Position numbers and translations under genes: made by a program | Notes under the pieces: generated by a model | The model's input: the letters and a program-made list of their open reading frames with translations, nothing else | Told to the model about the DNA's origin: nothing | The model's database searches: none | In this document: positions 44,673 through 51,907 of the stretch, in pieces | Position numbering within the stretch: the stretch's first letter is position 1 | Layout: each line of letters begins with the position of its first letter | Source: Phascolarctobacterium sp. | GTDB lineage: Bacteria; Bacillota; Negativicutes; Acidaminococcales; Acidaminococcaceae | Reading direction: 5' to 3' | Assembly: GCF_030531065.1 (NCBI RefSeq) | Contig: NZ_JAUNOQ010000005.1 | Coordinates: 114,577-178,576, forward strand | Length of the DNA: 64,000 nucleotides

Positions 44673-45840
44673 AACCCCGCTCCTCGCTTATCCCTACACG
44701 CCACAGCTCCGCTACCGTAGTCAGCCCTGCCAGCGCCTTATCCCTGCCGTCGGCATACAGGCTGCGCCAGCCGTTGTCAGCACCGGCCTGCAGCAGCGCA
44801 GCACGCGGTGCACGGCAGCTGATGAGTTCTGCCAGATTTTCCTCCACCGGTAAAAGCTCCTGTACCGCTAGCCGTCCCCAGTACCCGGTACGGCGGCAGC
44901 AGCTGCAGCCCCTGCCGCGACGCAAAGTATTTAATCCATTGACCATTCCCAAATAACGCCGCTCGGCAGCCTCCGGTGCATATTCCTCGCTACAATGCGG
45001 GCAAACACGCCGCACCAAACGCTGAGCAAGCACGCCCCGCAGCACGGCAGCCAGCAGATAGGGCGCAACCCCCATATCCAACAGCCGCGCTATCGCGCCT
45101 ACGGCGCTATTAGTATGCAGCGTACTTAAAACAAGGTGCCCCGTTAGCGCCGCCTGCACGGCCATAGCGGCCGTTTCCCGGTCGCGTATCTCGCCCAGCA
45201 TAATGATATCCGGATCCTGCCGCACCAGAGCCCGCAGGCCCGCAGCAAAATCAAGTCCGGCCTTGCGGTTCACCGCCACCTGATTAACGCCGGGCAGCTT
45301 GTATTCCACCGGGTCTTCAATAGTCACCAAATTCAGGCCCTCCTGCTGCAATTCCCGCAGCGTGGCGTACAAAGCGGTGGTCTTGCCGCTGCCGGTCGGT
45401 CCCGTAAGCAGTAATAATCCATTGCCCGACTGGCACATTCTTTTATACAAGCTGAAATTATCCTCGCTCAGCCCCAGCCCCGATAAAGCCAAAAGCTGCT
45501 GCTCTCTCTGCAAAATACGAATTGCCGCTTTCTCGCCGTTAATCGTCGGCAAAGTAGACAAGCGCAAATCAATCTGACAGCCCTCCCGCTGCAGCTGCCA
45601 GCGCCCATCCTGAGGCACGCGCTTTTCAGCAATATCCATACCCGACTGCACCTTGAGCTGGGTCAGCAGCGTACTGTATTGGCTCAAGGGCAAACGGCAC
45701 AGCTCCTGCAATAGTCCGTCCACCCTGATACGCACGCACACGCCGTCCTCCAAAGGCTCCACGTGTACGTCGCTGGCTCGCAGCTCTATAGCCTGCCATA
45801 ACAGCTGCTGTGCCAATTTACTTGTATTATTCATCTCCAT
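44662..45840 (-). CDS. PilB/GspE-family assembly ATPase, short form
   Basis: 392 residues from ATG 45840 (AGAGGAG 8 bases upstream). ASDVHVEP, Walker A LLLTGPTGSGKTTALYATL, LVTIEDPVEYKLPGVNQV, DPDIIMLGEIRD and HTNSAVGAIARLLDMGV are all present. A tetracysteine zinc motif is seen as RVCPHCSEEY...GCSCCRRTGYWGR. It lacks the roughly 150-residue N-terminal domain of full PilB, so the link to PilM/GspL-like partners may differ. Pairs with PilT and, divergently, a secretin. Confidence 0.88.
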   Translation of the reverse strand: MEMNNTSKLAQQLLWQAIELRASDVHVEPLEDGVCVRIRVDGLLQELCRLPLSQYSTLLTQLKVQSGMDIAEKRVPQDGRWQLQREGCQIDLRLSTLPTINGEKAAIRILQREQQLLALSGLGLSEDNFSLYKRMCQSGNGLLLLTGPTGSGKTTALYATLRELQQEGLNLVTIEDPVEYKLPGVNQVAVNRKAGLDFAAGLRALVRQDPDIIMLGEIRDRETAAMAVQAALTGHLVLSTLHTNSAVGAIARLLDMGVAPYLLAAVLRGVLAQRLVRRVCPHCSEEYAPEAAERRYLGMVNGLNTLRRGRGCSCCRRTGYWGRLAVQELLPVEENLAELISCRAPRAALLQAGADNGWRSLYADGRDKALAGLTTVAELWRVGISEERGYVE

Positions 45841-45893
45841 CTGTTTAGCTCCTCTAGCTTTTATTATCGCGCGCTGCAGCATTCGCTACTATC

Positions 45894-45921
45894 ATTCTAA
45901 CAGAATTTTTTCTTTTTGCAA
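45894..45921 (-). promoter_or_regulatory. promoter of the PilB-like/pilT genes
   Basis: Minus-strand TTGCAA (45921-45916), 16-base spacer, TAGAAT (45899-45894), giving a leader of about 50 bases to ATG 45840. Confidence 0.5.
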
Positions 45922-45960
45922 GATACTTATCAAAATTTTCTAATTTTTCTCTATTTTATC

Positions 45961-45989
45961 TTGCAAAGACTTTTTTCTTGGGTTACAAT
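45961..45989 (+). promoter_or_regulatory. promoter of the secretin gene
   Basis: Plus-strand TTGCAA (45961-45966), 17-base spacer, TACAAT (45984-45989). Divergent from the PilB-like promoter 40 bases away, so the two may share a regulator. Confidence 0.6.
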
Positions 45990-46031
45990 ATGATTGATGC
46001 ATCAAGTACCAAACGCAAAAAAGGAGAAATC

Positions 46032-47129
46032 ATGAAAAATCTATTAAGCCTTCTTATTCTGTTAGCCGCCTTTACATTATTTTATTTCAATGCACCCGTA
46101 AGCTGCTTTGCCCAGGCAGAAAACCGTAATCCCTTTCTGGCTCCGGCTTCCCTGCGCCAACCGATTGCAGCGCCTGCCGCCGTTCCGGCGCCGCAACCGC
46201 CCGCTATACTGCAGGTACATACACTCAGCTACGCCAAAGCCGTCGAAGCTGCCGACGCCTTGAAAGGCTTATTTAAAGGTCAGCTGAGCGTGGACTCCAT
46301 TACTAACAGTTTATTGCTGCACAGTACGTCGCAGGAACAGCAAAAGCTGGCGGACGTACTGCGCCGGTTAGACGTCCCCAGCAAACAAGTAACGCTGGAA
46401 GCTAAAATTATCGCTGTCAGCCAGGAGCATAACAAGAGTCTGGGCGTTAACTGGAACTGGGATACTATTCCGCAACGCGGTACCGACGACAACAACGAAG
46501 ACACGGATGCCGACGCCAATAGCTATGACGGCAATTTTAAATTCTGGCACGGCTACGCCTTTCGCTTCAACGCTACGCTTAACGCCCTCATCAGCCGGGG
46601 CAAAGCTAAAGTATTGGCTACGCCGCGCATCATCACCATTCCCGGCAAAGAAGCCAGCATTTTTATCGGCGACCATATTCCTGTGCAGACAGAAAAGCAC
46701 GATAACAGCGGTTCCTATATGTCCACAGAATATCTGGACGCCGGTATTAAGCTGCAATATACGCCCCTGGTCAGTAGCGACGGACGCATGGTCACAGCTC
46801 AGGTACACACAGAAGTCAGTACTCCCATCCTTATCAGCGAACTGCATAATTACCGCATTACCAGCCGTACTGCGGATACTAACGTGCGCATGTTCAGCGG
46901 CGAAACCTTAGTCATCGGCGGCTTAATCAACGAAGAAGAACAAAACTCGCTGCAAAAGGTTCCCTTCCTGGGCGACCTGCCTCTGTTAGGTAATCTGTTT
47001 AAAAGCCGCACCAAAAAACGCAGCAAGGTAGAAGTGCTGCTGCTTTTAACGCCTCACATTACGGAAGCAGGCGTCTCCCCCGCAATTTATAACCAGGCTT
47101 TAAGCCAGGAAAAAAGACCCGCAGCATAA
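46032..47129 (+). CDS. short secretin (PilQ/GspD family)
   Basis: 365 residues from ATG 46032 (AAGGAG upstream; frame opens at 45978). Signal peptide (KNLLSLLILLAAFTLFYF...), a Pro/Ala-rich linker, one N1-like domain (HTLSYAKAVEAADALKGLF...RRLDVPSKQVTLEAKIIAVS), then the secretin domain with KVLATPRIITIPGKEASIFIGDHIPV and the C-terminal VPFLGDLPLLGNLFKS motif. It would form the outer-membrane pore for pilus or secretion. It is much shorter than PilQ (about 600-700) and has only one N domain and no AMIN domain. One of few plus-strand genes in this part. Confidence 0.9.
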   Translation: MKNLLSLLILLAAFTLFYFNAPVSCFAQAENRNPFLAPASLRQPIAAPAAVPAPQPPAILQVHTLSYAKAVEAADALKGLFKGQLSVDSITNSLLLHSTSQEQQKLADVLRRLDVPSKQVTLEAKIIAVSQEHNKSLGVNWNWDTIPQRGTDDNNEDTDADANSYDGNFKFWHGYAFRFNATLNALISRGKAKVLATPRIITIPGKEASIFIGDHIPVQTEKHDNSGSYMSTEYLDAGIKLQYTPLVSSDGRMVTAQVHTEVSTPILISELHNYRITSRTADTNVRMFSGETLVIGGLINEEEQNSLQKVPFLGDLPLLGNLFKSRTKKRSKVEVLLLLTPHITEAGVSPAIYNQALSQEKRPAA

Positions 47130-47156
47130 AAAAGCTGCCTGCATAATGCAGGCAGC
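47128..47156 (-). terminator. terminator-like hairpin, minus orientation
   Basis: GCTGCCTGCA/TGCAGGCAGC perfect 10-bp stem with a 3-base loop, followed on the minus strand by six T. It lies downstream of the zinc-ribbon gene and abuts the secretin stop. Confidence 0.7.
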
Positions 47157-47221
47157 CGGAAATATATAAGTTTTATATAAGTTTTTACTATGACCAAGCT
47201 CCAAAAACCATTGTAAACGAT

Positions 47222-47260
47222 GTAAGGACTGCCGCCATAAGCAGCAGTCCTTGATTCTTG
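47222..47260 (+). terminator. weak terminator-like hairpin after the secretin
   Basis: AAGGACTGC/GCAGTCCTT stem with an 11-base loop followed by GATTCTTGTTT on the plus strand; moderately T-rich only. Confidence 0.4.
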
Positions 47261-47274
47261 TTTAAGCGTTAAAA

Positions 47275-47565
47275 TTAGTGGTTTTTACGCTCGTTGAAGC
47301 AATCGCGGCAGTATACCGGACGATCGTTGGAGGGTTTGAAGGGAACCATGGTTTCCTTACCGCATTCAGCGCAAACTGCGGGGAACATTTCGCGTTGAGG
47401 ACGCTCGGTAGCGATGCCCATGCGTTGTTTACGAGCCTGACGGCAAGCCGGGCAGCGGCGGGGTTCGTTGGTGAAGCCCTTTTCTTCATAAAATTCTTGC
47501 TCGGAAGCGGTGAATACGAATTCGTTGCCGCACTCGCAGCAGGTTAAAGTCTTGTCTTCTTTCAT
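47275..47565 (-). CDS. small zinc-ribbon protein
   Basis: 96 residues from ATG 47565 (AGGAG upstream). Two zinc-ribbon units, each of two CxxC pairs: LTCCECGNEF with RRCPACRQ, and AVCAECGKET with VYCRDCF. Related to short zinc-binding proteins of Clostridia and Negativicutes whose function is unknown; nucleic-acid binding is plausible. It has a strong promoter and a 125-base structured leader. Confidence 0.85.
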   Translation of the reverse strand: MKEDKTLTCCECGNEFVFTASEQEFYEEKGFTNEPRRCPACRQARKQRMGIATERPQREMFPAVCAECGKETMVPFKPSNDRPVYCRDCFNERKNH

Positions 47566-47581
47566 TGTTTGATCACTCCTA

Positions 47582-47724
47582 ATCATAGATAACACATACC
47601 CCACAGAACGCCTTAAGATCTACTCGCGCTTTCCTCCGTCATCTATGATAGAAGAAGTTAGTAACTTAAACGGACCACTGAGATACACTAATATCAGTAT
47701 ATATTAGCAACTAACAAAAGTCAA
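47582..47724 (-). promoter_or_regulatory. promoter and structured leader of the zinc-ribbon gene
   Basis: Minus-strand TTGACT (47724-47719), 17-base spacer, TATACT (47701-47696). In the leader ATCATAGAT (47649-47641) can pair with ATCTATGAT (47590-47582); the 3' arm ends one base before the AGGAG ribosome-binding site, so the stem could affect initiation. Confidence 0.6.
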
Positions 47725-47774
47725 CAAAAGTTATGTAAATTATTGCATCTTACGGTAAAAATTTCACAGCCTGC

Positions 47775-48407
47775 TTAAACAACGTGCGCCTCCACGCTGC
47801 CGGCCAGAAAATCCGCCACGTTCATCGTATCCACGCACAACGATCCCTGCCAGTCGCTCAAGGTAGATACGGACACGTTATAGACGCTCAAGCGCCACAA
47901 ATTATTCAGCGGAATGCCCAAGGCCAGGCATAGCTGCAAACGGATAATACCGCCGTGGGATACGATGGCAATATTCTTATCGTGGCCCTGCTCGGCAAAA
48001 ATCTGCTCAAAGGCCAGCCGACAGCGCCGCTGCGCGGCGGCGAAGGTTTCGCCGTTAGGCGGCTCCCACTCGGCCGGGCGATGCAAAAAGGCTTCCATTT
48101 CTTTAGGCCAACGGCGGTTGATTTCACCGTACTCCAGACCCTCCCAATCGCCGAAGCTGATTTCCTTCAGTAAATCCATGGGCTTATAGGCTAAATTCTT
48201 GCTCAAAGCCAGCTCGGCGGCCGTCATGCAGGCGCGCAGCATGGAGCTGCAATAAATAACGTCGATCCGCTTATCGGCCATATACCGCGCCATCTGCCGC
48301 GCCTGCGCCAGTCCGGTGCCGTTCAGCGGCAAATCCATCTGCCCCTGAAAGCGATGCCCCTTGTTGCTATCCGTTTCGCCGTGGCGGATTAAATAAATTT
48401 TGCCCAT
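47775..48407 (-). CDS. cobC: alpha-ribazole phosphatase, histidine phosphatase family
   Basis: 210 residues. IYLIRHGETDSNKGHRFQG carries the catalytic RHG motif, and later IAIVSHGGIIRLQL the second histidine. It removes the phosphate from alpha-ribazole phosphate or from adenosylcobamide phosphate in nucleotide-loop assembly. The call rests on context: it ends the cobU-cobT-cobS-cobT2 operon. A general phosphoglycerate-mutase-like phosphatase is the alternative. Confidence 0.85.
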   Translation of the reverse strand: MGKIYLIRHGETDSNKGHRFQGQMDLPLNGTGLAQARQMARYMADKRIDVIYCSSMLRACMTAAELALSKNLAYKPMDLLKEISFGDWEGLEYGEINRRWPKEMEAFLHRPAEWEPPNGETFAAAQRRCRLAFEQIFAEQGHDKNIAIVSHGGIIRLQLCLALGIPLNNLWRLSVYNVSVSTLSDWQGSLCVDTMNVADFLAGSVEAHVV

Positions 48408-48408
48408 C

Positions 48409-49209
48409 CTATTCAGCCTTCTCCTTTTTTACCTGCTCGGCTAAGGAAAATTCTTTCATTTCCACATGCACGCCCGCTTCCTCAAAGGTTTCCATTTCTT
48501 TATAGGCCTTCAGCCCGGCGTTGAACAGCGTAAAGCACAAAGCCGCGCCCTCGCCCGCGCCGTCGGGAATATGCAAACGCAACGGCGCGGTCAGGCCTAA
48601 CGCCGCCAGCGCTTCCTCTGCGCCCGGCTCGGCCGACACGTGCCCGGCAAAGCAATAATCGAGCGCGGCGGGAGCCAACGCCACAGCCGCTTGCGCCGCC
48701 TTACAGGTAGCCACGCCGTCCAGCATCACCGCTACGCGCATGGACGCAGCCTGCAAAATACCGCCAACCATAGCGGCGCGCACTACAGCGTCGTCCACGT
48801 CCGCCAAGCAGCCGAAGCCGATTAAACCCAGGCCGTTTTCATGCACCAGCTCCTGCACCAACGCGGCGCCTTCCTCCATAGCGTCGGTCTCGTTGTCGGA
48901 TGTTACTACCAAAGCTACGGCCTTAGCGCCCGTTTCTGCCGCCAGCACGTTGACGGGGCATTGAGCGTGCATAATCTTTTCCGCCTGCGCAATTTTATCC
49001 ACAGAACACCACACCAGTAAATCGCGCTTGGGGTACTCCAAATCCAGCTTATTGTATTCGCCGACGATGGCGGCGTAACGCGCCGTCATCTGCTCCAGCT
49101 GCGCCAGACTGCCCACAGGCTTAATCAGCGCGTCAAAGCGGGCCTGCGCCAGCTTGGCGCAGTTTTTATCGGAGGGCGTAATTTTTTGAATAATTTCTTC
49201 TATATGCAT
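48409..49209 (-). CDS. second CobT-like phosphoribosyltransferase (ArsB-like subunit)
   Basis: 266 residues from ATG 49209 (GAGGAG upstream; frame opens at 49266). The N-terminus matches CobT (RFDALIKPVGSLAQLEQMTARYA) and the C-terminal half keeps VMLDGVATCKAAQAAVAL and CFAGHVSAEPGAEEAL. It lacks the GEMGIGNTTS region of CobT, is about 70 residues shorter, and at the site of the catalytic glutamate (LGEGTGA in the partner) reads PDGAGEGAAL (215-224), with Ala where Glu is expected. This looks like the non-catalytic half of a heterodimer, as in the ArsA/ArsB pair of Sporomusa ovata that attaches phenol or p-cresol. Role inferred. Confidence 0.78.
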   Translation of the reverse strand: MHIEEIIQKITPSDKNCAKLAQARFDALIKPVGSLAQLEQMTARYAAIVGEYNKLDLEYPKRDLLVWCSVDKIAQAEKIMHAQCPVNVLAAETGAKAVALVVTSDNETDAMEEGAALVQELVHENGLGLIGFGCLADVDDAVVRAAMVGGILQAASMRVAVMLDGVATCKAAQAAVALAPAALDYCFAGHVSAEPGAEEALAALGLTAPLRLHIPDGAGEGAALCFTLFNAGLKAYKEMETFEEAGVHVEMKEFSLAEQVKKEKAE

Positions 49210-49220
49210 AACTATCTCCT

Positions 49221-49955
49221 CTATATAATATATATGGCGCACATCAAATAAACAACGACGCCGCATTCAGTCAAAAAGCCGTAGGTATCGCCGGTCAACC
49301 CGCCCAGCTGTCCCGTAAGGAAGCGGGCAATGCACTGGCACAGGGCAAAAGCCGCCAAGGCCGTGTATAAATACGGCAGGCCGCAGGCCGCTACCAGCGC
49401 CGCGCACAAGCCAAAGGCCACATAGGTGTACCAGGGCTTGGCATAGGCCTTGAACATCAGGCCGATACCCTGCTTACGCGGATACGGATAGTTGATAATA
49501 TAGCTGACCATAAAGGTGCGCGTGCAGACGTACATAGCCACCAGCGCATAGGACAGCTTCACCGGCGCCAGCGTCGTATAGGCAGCCACCTTCAAAAGCA
49601 CAATGCACACCAGCGCAATAACGGCATTGGAGCCCACATGGCTGTCCTTCATAATCTCCAGCATACGTTCCCGGTCGCGGGCGCTGAACACGCCGTCGGA
49701 CGTATCCATAAAGCCGTCGTACATCAGCGCGCCGATAATCAAAAGCTCCGCCAGAATCAGCATCACCGCCCGCATCAAAGCAGGCGTATGCAGGTAATAC
49801 AGCCCGTAATTTACCGCGCCCATAAAAAGGCCCATGACCAGACCCACGAGCGGGAAGTACGGCACACTGCGGCTGAAATCGTCGTCGCGCCAATCGGTGC
49901 GGTGGGAAAAGCGCAGTCTGGTCAAAAATTCCAGACAGGTTACAAAATCGCGCAT
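49221..49955 (-). CDS. cobS: adenosylcobinamide-GDP ribazoletransferase (cobalamin synthase)
   Basis: 244 residues, polytopic membrane protein. FLTRLRF near the start, PLVGLVMGLFMGAVN, and the metal-binding DGFMDTSDGVFSARDRERMLEIMKDSHVGSNAV identify CobS. It joins adenosylcobinamide-GDP with alpha-ribazole (phosphate). Sits between the two cobT-like genes. Confidence 0.94.
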   Translation of the reverse strand: MRDFVTCLEFLTRLRFSHRTDWRDDDFSRSVPYFPLVGLVMGLFMGAVNYGLYYLHTPALMRAVMLILAELLIIGALMYDGFMDTSDGVFSARDRERMLEIMKDSHVGSNAVIALVCIVLLKVAAYTTLAPVKLSYALVAMYVCTRTFMVSYIINYPYPRKQGIGLMFKAYAKPWYTYVAFGLCAALVAACGLPYLYTALAAFALCQCIARFLTGQLGGLTGDTYGFLTECGVVVYLMCAIYII

Positions 49956-49959
49956 AGCC

Positions 49960-50970
49960 TCACCTGCTTAAAGTATTGTACACGTCCAGCGCCGCCTGCA
50001 AAACCACGATGGCCAGGCTGGCGCCCGTGCCCTCGCCCAAGCGCATACCAGCGTCCACAATGGGCGTCAGGCGCATTATTTCCAGCATTTTTTTGTGGGA
50101 AATATCGCTGCTCAAATGCGAGCACAGCATATAATCGCGGCTTTCGGGATACAGGCCGTAAGCCAAAAGAGCCGCCGCCGTAGCGTTCACGCCGTCCACC
50201 ATGGTCGGCACACGGCGGCGGGCAGCGCCGATGATGACGCCCGCCAGACCTGCGTGGTCGTAGCCGCCCACCTTGCACAGCACGTCCATAGCGTCGCCCT
50301 CTACCGGTTTATTCTGCGCCAGCCCGTCGATAACCACCTGCCGCTTAATCTTCATGCGCTCATCGTTGATACCGCTGCCGCGACCCACCGTCAACAGTGG
50401 GTCCAGCCCCATAAAAGCGCTGGCGATGGCGGCGGTGGACGTAGTATTGCCAATGCCCATTTCGCCGGTATACAGCAAATTATAGCCCTTGTCAATGCAC
50501 ATATCGGCCATCTCGATGCCCACCTGCAAGGCTGCCTCCGCCTGCTCGCGGCTCATTGCCGGCCCTTGGGTAAAATCGTTCGTACCCCAGGCCACCTTTT
50601 TATGATACACCCTGTCCAAATCGCTTAAATCAAACGCCGTACCCACGTCGCACACGTACACGTCGGCCCTGGCGTGGCGCGCCAGCACCGTAGCGCCCGC
50701 CGTTTCGCGCATATAGCCGTTAATCATCTGGCGCGTTACCTCCTGCGGGTACGCGCTGACGCCGTACTTGGCGATACCATGGTCGCCGCACATCAGCACC
50801 ATGGCCGAACGTAGCTTTTGGGGCAGCTCCGCGCCCGTCATGGCGGCGTATTGCACCACCATTTCCTCCAGCTTGCCCAAATCCTTGCCAAATTTATTGA
50901 CGGTTTGCCAGCCCCGGCGCACCTCTTGCGCTCTGTCCTCGTCCAGAGCAGGAATCACTATTTTTTCCAT
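49960..50970 (-). CDS. cobT: nicotinate-nucleotide:lower-ligand phosphoribosyltransferase (CobT/ArsA-like)
   Basis: 336 residues from ATG 50970 (GAAGGAG upstream). CobT features are intact: GDHGIAKYGVSAYPQEVT, the substrate-site block LLYTGEMGIGNTTSTAAIAS, VDGVNATAAALLA and the catalytic glutamate at about residue 313 in RLGEGTGA. It makes alpha-ribotides from nicotinate mononucleotide and a lower ligand. Whether the ligand is benzimidazole, adenine or a phenol depends on its partner; the second cobT-like gene two genes downstream points to an ArsAB-type heterodimer. Starts one base after the cobU stop. Confidence 0.92.
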   Translation of the reverse strand: MEKIVIPALDEDRAQEVRRGWQTVNKFGKDLGKLEEMVVQYAAMTGAELPQKLRSAMVLMCGDHGIAKYGVSAYPQEVTRQMINGYMRETAGATVLARHARADVYVCDVGTAFDLSDLDRVYHKKVAWGTNDFTQGPAMSREQAEAALQVGIEMADMCIDKGYNLLYTGEMGIGNTTSTAAIASAFMGLDPLLTVGRGSGINDERMKIKRQVVIDGLAQNKPVEGDAMDVLCKVGGYDHAGLAGVIIGAARRRVPTMVDGVNATAAALLAYGLYPESRDYMLCSHLSSDISHKKMLEIMRLTPIVDAGMRLGEGTGASLAIVVLQAALDVYNTLSR

Positions 50971-50971
50971 A

Positions 50972-51553
50972 TTATACTCCTTCATCCTCAAATTTAAACG
51001 CTAATTTCTTTACGTCCACAGCCTGCCCCGCCACGCAGTAATACACATGGTCGGCGGCCTGCGCCACTCTTTGGTTTACCCAACCGGCCAAATCGCGGTA
51101 CTCGCGGGCCATCTGGTTATCCGGCACGATGCCGCCGCCCACCTCGTTGGTGACAAAAACGACGATCTTGCCGCAGCGCCGCGCCGCTTCCAGCACCTTG
51201 TCGATCTCGCGGAAAACGTAATCGCAGCGCTCTAAAAATTCGCCCTCCGGCGCGTTCTTGCCGTAAAATAAATTGGACATATAAATCGTCAGGCAGTCGA
51301 ATAAAACAGCCTGCGTATCGCCGCCCAGCTTAGCAAAGACATCTTCGGCGTGATACGGCGCTTCGTGGTTTACCCAACGCCCGTCGTTGCGCCGCTCCCG
51401 GTGCAGACGCACACGCTCGGCCATTTCCTCGTCCAGAATCTCGGCGGTAGCTATGTAATCGCATTTGGGAGAAAAATGCAGCACATAGCTTTCGGCAAAT
51501 TCGCTTTTGCCGCTGCGGGCGCCGCCCGTAACCATAATCAATTTTCCAGCCAT
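50972..51553 (-). CDS. cobU: adenosylcobinamide kinase/guanylyltransferase
   Basis: 193 residues. P-loop MVTGGARSGKSEFAE, the RIxxHRxxR-type motif VRLHRERRNDGRWVNHE with the guanylyl-accepting histidine, LFDCLTIYMSNL and FVTNEVGGGIVPDNQMAREYRDLAG are all present. It phosphorylates adenosylcobinamide and attaches GMP. First gene of the operon behind a cobalamin riboswitch. Part of its sequence (51448-51487) recurs in fragments at 53.4 and 54.9 kb. Confidence 0.95.
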   Translation of the reverse strand: MAGKLIMVTGGARSGKSEFAESYVLHFSPKCDYIATAEILDEEMAERVRLHRERRNDGRWVNHEAPYHAEDVFAKLGGDTQAVLFDCLTIYMSNLFYGKNAPEGEFLERCDYVFREIDKVLEAARRCGKIVVFVTNEVGGGIVPDNQMAREYRDLAGWVNQRVAQAADHVYYCVAGQAVDVKKLAFKFEDEGV

Positions 51554-51570
51554 TGTAGCCTCCCTTCATA

Positions 51571-51600
51571 AAGAAAAGCCTCCCACTGCTGGCGGGAGGC
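51571..51600 (-). terminator. riboswitch expression-platform terminator before cobU
   Basis: Minus-strand GCCTCCC...GGGAGGC stem with the inner GCCAGCAGT loop region, followed by TTTTCTTT. It lies between the aptamer and the cobU ribosome-binding site (GGGAGGC). Confidence 0.85.
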
Positions 51601-51670
51601 TCCAAAATACACTTATCCTCTATTAAATTGCGCACGCAAGCCAGCCTATCTCCCGTAGGCCCACGGCTTC

Positions 51671-51828
51671 GCAACAGGCAGGTCTCCTGGCTTAGCTTCA
51701 TCGCCCACAGCGCCTTCCCAACTTGCGTCAGTGACATAATTGCCTGGGCTCCGCTTACAGTAGCGGGACTGCTCCGGATTCGCACCGGTATTCCCTTTTC
51801 AGCAGCGGCCGCAGCCGCCGCACCTGTC
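51671..51828 (-). promoter_or_regulatory. cobalamin riboswitch of the cobU operon
   Basis: A complete aptamer on the minus strand: GACAGGTGCGGC, AAAAGGGAATACCGGTGCGAAT followed by the CCGGAGCAGTCCCGCTACTG core and AAGCGG, GTCACTG, GGGAAGGC, then the closing GCCAGGAGACCTGCC. These are the textbook conserved positions in order. Adenosylcobalamin binding should promote termination at 51571-51600 and shut off cobU-cobT-cobS-cobT2-cobC. Confidence 0.96.
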
Positions 51829-51907
51829 AAAAATTTTCCAAGTATGTATATTCTACGCCTTCGGGAAAATTCCTGCTAAGGGGGCAGGAAAAATCGCAAA
51901 GGGCTGT

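Noticed and set aside
43680..45840. PilT and PilB-like genes considered as type II secretion (GspE) duplicates
   Set aside because: The first has clear PilT signatures; only the second is ambiguous between PilB and GspE.
51330..51830. 166-codon minus-strand frame
   Set aside because: It overlaps the 5' part of cobU in another frame and the whole cobU riboswitch.
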